Part shown: piece after piece, positions 6,547 to 11,562 of the stretch
Position numbering within the stretch: the stretch's first letter is position 1
Layout: every line of letters starts with the position of its first letter
NCBI GenBank assembly: GCA_915275065.1
Contig: CAJZGD010000062.1
Coordinates: 1-11,562, forward strand
Origin: an uncultured Corynebacterium sp.
Lineage (GTDB): Bacteria; Actinomycetota; Actinomycetes; Mycobacteriales; Mycobacteriaceae
Direction of reading: 5' to 3'
Length of the DNA: 11,562 nt
Notes under the pieces: model-generated
Databases searched by the model: none
The model's input: only the letters and a program-made list of their open reading frames with translations
Told to the model about the DNA's origin: nothing
Made by a program: the position numbers and the translations under genes

Positions 6547-9062
6547 TAATCTTCTTCCTCAATGGTTTCTTGCTTAGGAGCGCGCGACTTGGCAGTAGCC
6601 ACGGCTTCTGCTTCCTCCTCGCCTTCGCCCTCAACATTACGGTCGATGGCAAGGAGCTCAATGCCGTCTTCTAGATTAACCAAACGAACTCCCATTGTGG
6701 CACGAGAACTTGGTCGGATTTGGTTTACTTCCGTCCGAATAACCCCGCCGGCGGAGGTAATGGCAAAGATTTGGTCGTCATCATCGACCGCTAACGCGCC
6801 AATCAATTTGCCCCGTTTCGGGTTGTATTTGAATGTCACAACACCGACCCCACCCCGGCCTTGCACGGAATATTCGTCCATCGACGTCCGCTTCCCGTAG
6901 CCACCGGCGGTCGCCACCAGAAGATACGAACCATCCCGAACCACCGTCATAGCGAGCAGATGATCATCACCCCGGAATCGCATCCCCTTTACCCCCGCCG
7001 TCGACCGACCCATGGGACGCAACTGTTCATCGTCGGCGCTAAACCGAATGGATTGACCTTCCTCAGACACCAACAATAAATCGTCCTCATTGGAGCACAG
7101 CGAAGCGCCAATGAGCTTGTCCCCTTCATTCAGATTAATCGCAATCAATCCGCCGGAACGAGCGGATTCATAGTCGGACAGCCGGGACTTTTTCACCCGA
7201 CCCTGAACCGTCGCCAACACCAGGTAGGGGGCGTCCTCATAGCTTTGAATCTGAATGACCTGAGCAATCCGCTCCTCCGGCTGGAATTCCAGCAGGTTCG
7301 CCACGTGCTGCCCGCGGGCTGTCCGGGACGCCTCCGGCAACTCGTAGGCCTTCAACCGGTACACCCGGCCAAAATTGGTGAAGAACAGAATCCAGTCGTG
7401 GGTGGAACACACAAAGAAGTGCCGCACCACATCGTCCTGCTTCAGCTCGGCGCCCCGCACCCCCTTGCCGCCGCGGCGCTGCGACTTATACGCATCCACC
7501 TTGGTGCGCTTCGCATACCCCGTAGACGTGATGGTCACCACCACGTTTTCGCGGGCGATCAGGTCCTCTTCGGTCACGTCGCCGGTGGCGGCAATGATTT
7601 GCGACCGGCGATCGTCACCGTACTTGTCCACGATCTCTTTCAGTTCATCGCGGACAATGGCGCGCTGCCGGCCCGGGGATGCCAAAATGTCCTTCAGGTC
7701 GGCAATGATCGCCTCGATCTCGGCGAGCTCATCAATGATCTTCTGCCGTTCCAGGGCGGCCAGGCGCCGCAGCTGCATGGCGAGAATCGCATCGGCCTGC
7801 ACCTCGTCGATGGTGAGCAGGTCGATGAGGCCGCGGCGGGCAACATCCACGGTTTCTGACCGGCGGATCAGCGCAATGACCTCGTCCAACATGTCGAGAG
7901 CCTTCACCAGGCCGCGCAGAATGTGGGCCCGCTTCTCCGCCTCGTCCAAGCGATATTGGGTGCGGCGCACAATGACTTCGATCTGGTGGGCCACATAGTA
8001 GCGGAGCATCTGATCCAGCCGGAGCGTGCGCGGCACCCCATCAACGATCGAAAGCATGTTCGCACCGAAGTTGGTTTGCAGCTGGGAGTGCTTATACAGG
8101 TTATTGAGCACCACGCGCGGCACGGCATCCCGCTTGAGCGTGACCACAATGCGCATGCCCACCCGGTCGGAGGATTCGTCCTCGATCTTGGAGATGCCGG
8201 CAAGTTTGCCGTCCCGCACCTGCTCGGCGATGCTGGAGATCAGATTATCCGGGTTGACCTGGTAGGGCAGTTCGGTAATCACAATGGTTTGCCGGCTGCC
8301 CTCCTCCTCGATGCTGGTCACGCCGCGCATGCGGATGGAACCGCGCCCGGTGGTGTAGGCGTCCTTGATGCCCTGAGTACCGACAATGAGGCCGGCGGTG
8401 GGGAAATCGGGGCCCTTAATGTGCTCCATGCAGGCTTCTAGGGCAGTGGCGTCGTCCGCATCCGGGTTTTCCAACAGCCAATAAATAGCGTCGGCCAGCT
8501 CCCGCAGGTTGTGTGGGGGAATGTTGGTGGCCATGCCCACGGCAATACCGTTGGAGCCGTTCATGAGCAGGTTCGGCACCCGGGACGGCAAAATGCCGGG
8601 TTCCATGGTTTTGCCGTCGTAGTTAGGGGAGAAATCCACGGTGTTTTCGCGGATGTCCCGCACCATTTCCATGGCGAGCGGGGTGAGCCGACACTCGGTG
8701 TACCGCATGGCGGCGGGGCCGTCGTTGCCGCGGGAACCAAAGTTGCCCTGGCCGTCGACCAGCGGGTAGCGCATATTCCAGTCCTGGGCGAGCCGCACCA
8801 GGGTGTCGTAGATAGCGGAGTCGCCATGCGGGTGGAATTGGCCCATGGTGTCCGACACGGGCCGGGCGGACTTGACATAGCCGCGGTCGGGTCGGTAGCC
8901 GGAGTCGTACATGGCGTAGAGGATGCGGCGGTGGACGGGCTTCAGGCCGTCCCGAACCTCCGGCAGCGCCCGACCCACAATGACCGACATGGCGTAGTCA
9001 ATGTAGGAGGTTTGCATCTCCTCGTTGAGGTCGATGGGGAGAATACGATCATAATCACTCAC
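6546..9062 (-). CDS. gyrA: DNA gyrase subunit A (838 aa)
   Basis: This subunit cuts and rejoins DNA in the A2B2 gyrase that introduces negative supercoils. The breakage-reunion domain is complete: the N-terminal EEMQTSYIDYAMSVIVGRALPEVRDG-type block, the helix with HPHGDSAIYDT, and the catalytic R120-Y121 in AAMRYTE. The quinolone-resistance-determining positions are S82 and D86, the residues normally seen in susceptible strains. The C-terminal wrapping domain carries the GyrA box QRRGGKG at 528-534. The tail after about residue 810 is Glu-rich (GEGEEEAEA, ETIEEED), as in other corynebacteria. The start is GTG at 9062, giving MSDYDRILPID; no Shine-Dalgarno precedes it. A TATCAT hexamer ends 8 bp upstream, so a leaderless mRNA is possible. 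gyrB is not adjacent; a toxin-antitoxin-like pair diverges from the 48-bp upstream gap. Confidence 0.98.
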   Translation of the reverse strand: MSDYDRILPIDLNEEMQTSYIDYAMSVIVGRALPEVRDGLKPVHRRILYAMYDSGYRPDRGYVKSARPVSDTMGQFHPHGDSAIYDTLVRLAQDWNMRYPLVDGQGNFGSRGNDGPAAMRYTECRLTPLAMEMVRDIRENTVDFSPNYDGKTMEPGILPSRVPNLLMNGSNGIAVGMATNIPPHNLRELADAIYWLLENPDADDATALEACMEHIKGPDFPTAGLIVGTQGIKDAYTTGRGSIRMRGVTSIEEEGSRQTIVITELPYQVNPDNLISSIAEQVRDGKLAGISKIEDESSDRVGMRIVVTLKRDAVPRVVLNNLYKHSQLQTNFGANMLSIVDGVPRTLRLDQMLRYYVAHQIEVIVRRTQYRLDEAEKRAHILRGLVKALDMLDEVIALIRRSETVDVARRGLIDLLTIDEVQADAILAMQLRRLAALERQKIIDELAEIEAIIADLKDILASPGRQRAIVRDELKEIVDKYGDDRRSQIIAATGDVTEEDLIARENVVVTITSTGYAKRTKVDAYKSQRRGGKGVRGAELKQDDVVRHFFVCSTHDWILFFTNFGRVYRLKAYELPEASRTARGQHVANLLEFQPEERIAQVIQIQSYEDAPYLVLATVQGRVKKSRLSDYESARSGGLIAINLNEGDKLIGASLCSNEDDLLLVSEEGQSIRFSADDEQLRPMGRSTAGVKGMRFRGDDHLLAMTVVRDGSYLLVATAGGYGKRTSMDEYSVQGRGGVGVVTFKYNPKRGKLIGALAVDDDDQIFAITSAGGVIRTEVNQIRPSSRATMGVRLVNLEDGIELLAIDRNVEGEGEEEAEAVATAKSRAPKQETIEEED

Positions 9063-9068
9063 AGCATT

Positions 9069-9110
9069 CTATGATACCGCGTACCCACCTAGTGGTATCA
9101 TAGTGATACC
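9069..9110. promoter_or_regulatory. Symmetric palindromic operator/promoter shared by gyrA and the RHH/Doc-like pair
   Basis: The 48-bp gap between two divergent starts holds three copies of one motif. CTATGATACC (9069-9078) and GGTATCATAG (9094-9103) are perfect 10-bp inverted arms 15 bp apart. The second arm also forms the 17-bp palindrome GGTATCATAGTGATACC (9094-9110) that abuts the RHH ATG. The symmetry places a GATACC-17 bp-TATCAT arrangement in both directions. Each TATCAT ends 8-9 bp before its start codon, which would suit -10 boxes of leaderless transcripts, although GATACC is a poor -35. RHH antitoxins normally repress their own operon through such palindromes, so this is the expected operator. 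Promoter function is inferred. Confidence 0.6.
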
Positions 9111-9323
9111 ATGGCCATGACGCTTCGACTAGATTCCCACCAAGATCGCGCCCTCTCCCTGCTTGCCGACGCCTGGGGTTGCAGCAAGCAAGAGGCCGCC
9201 GTGCGCGCCATCGTGGTCTCCGCCCAACGCACGCTTGCCGACGCCCACATCGCCCAACTCGCGGAAACCATCATCCCGGAGCAGGCCGTGTTGGCGGCCC
9301 GAATTCGGAGAAACCGCGGGTAA
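9111..9323 (+). CDS. Ribbon-helix-helix antitoxin / CopG-like repressor (70 aa)
   Basis: The N-terminus AMTLRLDSHQDRALSLLADAWGC, followed by SKQEAAVRAIV, is a typical ribbon-helix-helix domain: a short beta strand (about residues 3-7), helix A, a GxSKxEA turn and helix B. The remaining ~30 residues would be the toxin-binding tail, ending in basic IRRNRG. RHH proteins bind DNA as dimers and are common antitoxins that repress their own operon. The first ATG at 9111 directly follows a 17-bp palindrome; a second ATG at 9117 (MTLRLD) is possible. Neither has a Shine-Dalgarno, so a leaderless mRNA is likely. The next gene begins 3 bp after its stop. It diverges from gyrA. Confidence 0.8.
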   Translation: MAMTLRLDSHQDRALSLLADAWGCSKQEAAVRAIVVSAQRTLADAHIAQLAETIIPEQAVLAARIRRNRG

Positions 9324-9326
9324 ACC

Positions 9327-9602
9327 ATGGGTTTTCCGTCGTTAAGCGGGGAGCAATTGCTCATTATCGCGGACGTGTTTTGCGCGGAATACGATGTGGA
9401 CGTGGCGGATTTTTCGGCGCTGTATGCGGCAGCGAGCGTGACCCGGGCGCAGTTTTCCGGCATTCGCGTGCATACCCCCGACACGGTGGGGCCGGCGCTG
9501 GCGGCGACGATCATCAAGCTGGCCCCACTCACGGACCGCAATGCGGAGTTTTCGGAGCAGGTGCTGCTGGTATACCAGGCCTACCTGGAACTCTTTGGCT
9601 AG
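9327..9602 (+). CDS. Doc/Fic-like toxin component with degenerate catalytic motif (91 aa)
   Basis: The protein aligns by eye with the P1 Doc fold over its length. The start, LSGEQLLIIADVFCAEYDV, matches the first Doc helix (ISPEELIALHD...). The segment at residues 66-74, APLTDRNAE, sits where Fic/Doc proteins carry HxFxDxNKR, followed by a helix like the Doc C-terminal one. The catalytic His, the Lys and the Arg are replaced by A66, A73 and E74, while D70 and N72 remain. Doc proteins phosphorylate EF-Tu and Fic proteins AMPylate targets; with His missing, this copy should lack that chemistry or use another. It starts 3 bp after the RHH stop with no clear ribosome binding site, so translational coupling is expected. 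I recall similar short degenerate proteins annotated as Fic-family toxin components in corynebacteria. Confidence 0.65.
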   Translation: MGFPSLSGEQLLIIADVFCAEYDVDVADFSALYAAASVTRAQFSGIRVHTPDTVGPALAATIIKLAPLTDRNAEFSEQVLLVYQAYLELFG

Positions 9603-9761
9603 CGCCCTCACAGCACCCTATTCGTGGCACTTTTAGCCGTCGCACTCGTGATATCACCCGAAATAACCCGGGAAATGTCTAATTATATGCAGGTAGCACC
9701 TGTGATCCGGCTGGCAATTCACTAAGTTTTTCCGGTGTATTGCGCTATCTGGGACAACTCC

Positions 9762-9777
9762 TGTAACATTTGTGACA
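9762..9777. promoter_or_regulatory. Possible CRP/GlxR-type binding site
   Basis: TGTAACATTTGTGACA matches 8 of the 10 fixed bases of the TGTGA-N6-TCACA dyad bound by CRP-family regulators such as corynebacterial GlxR. Its centre is about 80 bp upstream of the transcription start inferred from TATAAT at 9838. A further TGTGA lies at 9780-9784. The match is suggestive only. Confidence 0.25.
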
Positions 9778-9814
9778 GTTGTGATTACAGTTAATTAGAG
9801 TGGCCTTTGATGAC

Positions 9815-9843
9815 TGAAATCTATCGTTATCGTCCCCTATAAT
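9815..9843 (+). promoter_or_regulatory. Promoter candidate with perfect TATAAT -10
   Basis: TATAAT at 9838-9843 is preceded at 17 bp by TGAAAT (9815-9820), a poor -35, as is common in corynebacteria. It would start transcription near 9850. It is the clearest promoter element between the toxin-antitoxin pair and the gene at 9991. Confidence 0.55.
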
Positions 9844-9849
9844 CGCTAG

Positions 9850-9938
9850 GAGTGTTACTTAAGAACTGTGGCGGAAGAATTGCAACAAAACGATCGCAAT
9901 CGTTGGTAACGCTGACATTGCGGTCGTTTTTTCTTTAT
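9850..9938 (+). ncRNA. Candidate ~85-nt small RNA or attenuated leader upstream of the 9991 gene
   Basis: A transcript from the TATAAT at 9838-9843 would end about 85 nt later at the terminator 9887-9938, leaving the gene at 9991 outside the terminated RNA. An alternative small hairpin AACGAT-CGCA-ATCGTT (9889-9904) uses the 5' arm of the terminator, a geometry often seen in attenuators. I recognise no known riboswitch or small RNA class. Whether this is a free small RNA or a conditional leader cannot be told from sequence alone. Confidence 0.4.
9887..9938 (+). terminator. Strong intrinsic terminator/attenuator hairpin in the leader of the 9991 gene
   Basis: AAAACGATCGCAAT (9887-9900) pairs with ATTGCGGTCGTTTT (9917-9930) over 14 bp with one G-U pair. 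The 16-nt loop can itself form CGTT/AACG. A T-rich run (TTTTTTCTTTATT) follows. It is a textbook rho-independent terminator, but it lies between the best promoter candidate and the ribosome binding site of the next gene. Confidence 0.8.
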
Positions 9939-9990
9939 TCTTGTCACTAGGTCTCAGGCCACGTTTTTTATCTTTAGAAAGGATATTTAT

Positions 9991-10422
9991 ATGTCTGATC
10001 TTTCTGTTCTTCTCGGCGATCAGCGCGAAAAAGTCGCAGCCGAGCTAGCAGAAGTTGCAGAGTCCGCCATCAACGATGCCGGCATTGCAACCAAGACCGC
10101 TTTCGGTGCCGTCAAGCTGGCAGACAAGAATGTTACTACCAAGGGTGTCAACCGGGTTCTCCCGGACCTGCTCGAAGCTCTGCAACCTCGTTGGGCAGAA
10201 TACGAGGCTTCCGATGTGGAAGACTTCGGCACCTACCTCAACACCCACTCCGATGCTGCTATTGCCGACATCTTGGCTGTTGCTGATGCAAACGTCAAGA
10301 AGGCCGACAAAGCTGCCCTGGAGAAGGTCTACGACAAGGTACGCCCCAAGGCCGCTAGCCTGATGAAGCCGCATGTTCCCATGCTTGGCGACATCATCGA
10401 AAAGCACATGAAGGCCTCCTAA
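9991..10422 (+). CDS. Conserved small actinobacterial protein, DUF6918-like (143 aa)
   Basis: This is a soluble, largely helical protein without a signal peptide or membrane segment. It resembles a family of about 140 residues found in corynebacteria and mycobacteria, which I believe is called DUF6918. Landmarks are the start LSVLLGDQREKVAAELAEVAE, VKLADKNVTTKGVNRVLPDLLEAL (residues about 41-65), a central acidic block with FGTYL, KVYDKVRPKAASLMKP, and the ending MLGDIIEKHM. The role is unknown. The ATG has a strong ribosome binding site (AGAAAGGA, 7 nt spacing). Codons are those of a well-expressed gene (AAG, GAC, CTG, GCC). It stands alone, between an attenuator-like hairpin 52 bp upstream and its own terminator 22 bp downstream, so expression may be controlled in its leader. 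Confidence 0.85.
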   Translation: MSDLSVLLGDQREKVAAELAEVAESAINDAGIATKTAFGAVKLADKNVTTKGVNRVLPDLLEALQPRWAEYEASDVEDFGTYLNTHSDAAIADILAVADANVKKADKAALEKVYDKVRPKAASLMKPHVPMLGDIIEKHMKAS

Positions 10423-10444
10423 TTAGGTCTCGCCTCACCTAGCC

Positions 10445-10487
10445 AAAGCCGACCCTGGTTTTCTTCGGTGAACCCGGGTCGGCTTTT
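10445..10487 (+). terminator. Intrinsic terminator of the 9991-10422 gene
   Basis: AAAGCCGACCC (10445-10455) pairs perfectly with GGGTCGGCTTT (10476-10486), with further GGTT/AACC pairing inside and a TTCG-containing tip. A short T-run follows. It begins 22 bp after the TAA. The A-rich 5' arm means it could also act on the opposite strand. Confidence 0.9.
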
Positions 10488-10561
10488 GCATCCCCTCGCT
10501 TTACGACGCCCACCTCCCGGCCCGCCGGCCCCTGCCCCGCTGACCCCACCGGCAGCACATC

Positions 10562-10627
10562 TGATAGCTGCAAGACCCCGTTCAATCCCCCCTCTCAAGC
10601 CACCCACAACCGGTTTCGCAGCTATCA
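10562..10627. repeat. Palindromic module I, copy 1
   Basis: Arms at 10562-10577 and 10612-10627 share a perfect TGATAGCTGC/GCAGCTATCA stem; the inner part of the left arm (AAGACC) is diverged. The spacer is 34 nt and pyrimidine-rich. It is preceded by GGCAGCACATC. Confidence 0.8.
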
Positions 10628-10666
10628 AGCCTGCTACAAACCGCAGCACCCCACACAGCACATTAT

Positions 10667-10731
10667 CTAAGCGGGGTTTCTTCTGGAAACCCTTCCCTCA
10701 GGATCCCACCAACCGGGATTGTCAGCTTAGA
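10667..10731. repeat. Half of module II (b ... g'), copy 1
   Basis: CTAAGCGGGGTTTCT (10667-10681) is followed after 31 nt by CCGGGATTGTCAGCTTAGA (10713-10731). Only the outer CTAAGC/GCTTAG pairs. The g-b' half expected to the left is missing or reduced to CTACAAACCG near 10634. Confidence 0.75.
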
Positions 10732-10759
10732 ATCAGTGCAGCGCCGACAGCAGCACTTC

Positions 10760-10825
10760 TGATAGCTGCGAAACCTCCGAAGTCCCCACGCTTGAAACCT
10801 TCTAAACATGGTTTTGCAGCTATCA
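10760..10825. repeat. Palindromic module I, copy 2
   Basis: Arms TGATAGCTGCGAAACC (10760-10775) and GGTTTTGCAGCTATCA (10810-10825) pair over 16 bp with one G-U. The first ~36 bases are identical to copy 4, exactly 553 bp downstream. Confidence 0.85.
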
Positions 10826-10860
10826 AATCTGCTACATCAGGCACAAGTTGCAGCACATCA

Positions 10861-11022
10861 TCTAAGCTGACAAACCGATTACAGGAACCCCGCATTCACC
10901 CACCCAAGCCAAAAACCCCGCTTAGAACATCTACAGCCACTGCCCACTGCAAAAGTGCTAAGCGGGGTTTCTCTTCCAAGACCCATCTGGAGGAAACGAA
11001 TCATGGGGTTTGCCAGCTTAGA
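10861..11022. repeat. Complete palindromic module II (g-b'-b-g')
   Basis: Outer arms 10861-10877 and 11005-11022 (TCTAAGCTGACAAACCG and its near complement) enclose inner arms 10911-10925 and 10958-10972 (AAAAACCCCGCTTAG / CTAAGCGGGGTTTCT, 14 of 15 paired). The unit is nested and about 162 bp long. It is the only complete copy inside the window. A lone b'-like arm, CCCCCGCTTAG, follows at 11065-11075. Confidence 0.85.
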
Positions 11023-11104
11023 AAATGTGCTGTTCGCTCGGTAAGCGAAACCGCTTCTCCCGTACCCCCGCTTAGAACATATGCAGCACTGCCGGCAGCA
11101 CATC

Positions 11105-11170
11105 TGATAGCCGCGAAACCCCCAAACCTCCCAGATTCCATGTCCCCTAAACATGGTTTTGCAGCTATCA
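11105..11170. repeat. Palindromic module I, copy 3
   Basis: Arms TGATAGCCGCGAAACC (11105-11120) and GGTTTTGCAGCTATCA (11155-11170) carry one extra mismatch in the left arm. The loop differs from copies 2 and 4 except for CTAAACATGG before the right arm, which it shares with copy 2. Confidence 0.8.
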
Positions 11171-11176
11171 AACCAG

Positions 11177-11284
11177 CTAAGCTGACAAACCCACTGCCCC
11201 CATCGCTGCTGCACATTATCTAAGCGGGGTTTCTCCCGAAAATCCTCCCCCTGCACCACTCACAACCGGGATTGTCAGCTTAGA
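11177..11284. repeat. Module II lacking the b' arm
   Basis: CTAAGCTGACAAACCC (11177-11192) leads directly, without a b' arm, to CTAAGCGGGGTTTCT (11220-11234), then CCGGGATTGTCAGCTTAGA (11266-11284). The right half is the 553-bp-distant twin of 10667-10731. Arms are identical and the spacer between them has equal length (31 nt) but diverged sequence. Confidence 0.75.
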
Positions 11285-11312
11285 ATCAGTGCAGCACCAC
11301 GGGCAGCACATC

Positions 11313-11378
11313 TGATAGCTGCGAAACCTCCGAAGTCCCCACGCTTGAGACCTCCTGAACGGGGTTTTGCAGCTATCA
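11313..11378. repeat. Palindromic module I, copy 4
   Basis: Arms TGATAGCTGCGAAACC (11313-11328) and GGTTTTGCAGCTATCA (11363-11378) are the same arms as in copy 2, and the 5' part of the loop is also nearly identical to copy 2. Confidence 0.85.
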
Positions 11379-11407
11379 AACCAGCTACACCGCCCCGCAG
11401 CACATGT

Positions 11408-11562
11408 TCTAAGCTGACAAACCGGTTGGAGGGATCCTAGATTTACGCACCCAAGCCAGAAACCCCGCTTAGATAATGTGCAGCAAGGCAAAGGTGTTGT
11501 GCTTCAGAAACGCTAAGCGGGGTTTCTGGTGCCAGCGGTCCCGGGTGTGGGCATACACACCC
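11408..11562. repeat. Module II, cut by the window end
   Basis: TCTAAGCTGACAAACCGG (11408-11425) is followed by CCAGAAACCCCGCTTAG (11456-11472) and its perfect 17-nt complement CTAAGCGGGGTTTCTGG (11513-11529). The closing g' arm would lie at or beyond the window end. Confidence 0.8.

Larger units (their letters stand above)
9603..9990. other. 388-bp gene-free region: leader with promoter, terminator hairpin and possible regulator site
   Basis: No convincing coding frame is present. The left part (9603-9750) shows nothing recognisable and no clear terminator for the Doc-like gene. The right part holds an imperfect TGTAA-N6-TGACA dyad (9762-9777), a perfect TATAAT (9838-9843), a strong terminator hairpin (9887-9938) and the ribosome binding site AGAAAGGA (9976-9983) of the next gene. 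A 32-codon frame from the GTG at 9852 runs through the hairpin, but it lacks proper ribosome binding site spacing. Confidence 0.7.
10540..11562. repeat. Non-coding array of alternating palindromic repeat modules
   Basis: From about 10540 to the window end the sequence is a mosaic of short conserved arms with variable stretches between. Three arm types recur: a = TGATAGCTGCGAAACC, g = TCTAAGCTGACAAACCG and b = CTAAGCGGGGTTTCT, each with its reverse complement (a', g', b'). In order they read a a' | b g' | a a' | g b' b g' | b' | a a' | g b g' | a a' | g b' b. The array therefore alternates a palindrome a-a' (~66 bp) with a palindrome g-b'-b-g' (~162 bp when complete). A GCAGCACAT-like motif flanks most modules. 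Open frames across it in both directions only reflect the low stop density of the arms. The array continues past the window end. Confidence 0.85.

Noticed and set aside
6562..9074. Plus-strand open frames opposite gyrA
   Set aside because: They are complementary to a certain essential gene, and their composition is typical of antisense frames in GC-rich DNA.
9179..9682. 167-codon frame overlapping the RHH and Doc-like genes
   Set aside because: It runs across both genes in another frame and gives Arg/Gly-rich sequence; the RHH and Doc-like frames have recognisable domain patterns.
9852..9950. 32-codon leader peptide frame from a GTG
   Set aside because: The only SD-like bases (AGGAG) overlap the start codon, and the frame runs through the terminator hairpin without a run of regulatory codons.
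10468..11223. 251-codon plus-strand frame across the repeat array, and minus-strand frames at 10419-10661, 10879-11259 and 11216-11491
   Set aside because: They are built from translated repeat arms (GFAAIK, LSKRGF, FDSCKT). The plus frame starts inside a terminator hairpin, there is no ribosome binding site, and frames exist on both strands at once.
10540..11562. CRISPR array or integron cassette array
   Set aside because: Arms alternate in orientation, some spacers recur between copies, there are no uniform direct repeats, no cas or integrase gene, and no attC consensus ends.

Overview
The window looks like part of a Corynebacterium chromosome (or a close relative in Mycobacteriales), near the origin-proximal gyrA locus. 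On the minus strand, gyrA is followed by a DUF3566 membrane-protein gene, then tRNA-Ile(GAT) and tRNA-Ala(TGC). This is the order I know from mycobacteria and corynebacteria. The GyrA sequence, a small conserved actinobacterial protein at 9991-10422 and the GC-rich core genes agree with this. Genus is likely; species cannot be called.

Layout, left to right. (1) 1-2402 is an AT-richer accessory stretch. It holds a possible C-terminal tail of a plus-strand gene, three tandem paralogous small genes of unknown function on the minus strand (1446 to 139), and a divergent acidic hypothetical gene (1695 or 1776 to 2402). (2) 2473-5863, minus strand, is an overlapping pair of CydD/CydC-type ABC exporter half-transporters. 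(3) 5911-6149 holds a hairpin terminator, tRNA-Ala, tRNA-Ile and a possible tRNA promoter. (4) 6202-9062, minus strand, holds DUF3566 and gyrA, joined by a one-base stop/start overlap. (5) 9069-9602 is a divergently transcribed toxin-antitoxin-like pair: a ribbon-helix-helix (RHH) protein and a Doc/Fic-like protein whose catalytic motif is degenerate. Only 48 bp separate this pair from the gyrA start, and that gap is filled by symmetric palindromic sequence. (6) 9603-9990 is a gene-free leader with a TATAAT promoter candidate followed by a strong intrinsic terminator, so it is either a small RNA or an attenuator. It precedes a small conserved gene at 9991-10422, which has its own terminator. 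(7) From about 10540 to the window end is a non-coding mosaic of at least two palindromic repeat families with alternating modules and a 553-bp higher-order period.

The most unusual items are the palindromic module array at the right end, the symmetric gyrA/toxin-antitoxin intergenic region, the Doc-like protein that has lost its catalytic histidine, and the terminator placed between a promoter and the 9991 gene. All assignments come from reading the sequence and remembered family knowledge; no searches were run.
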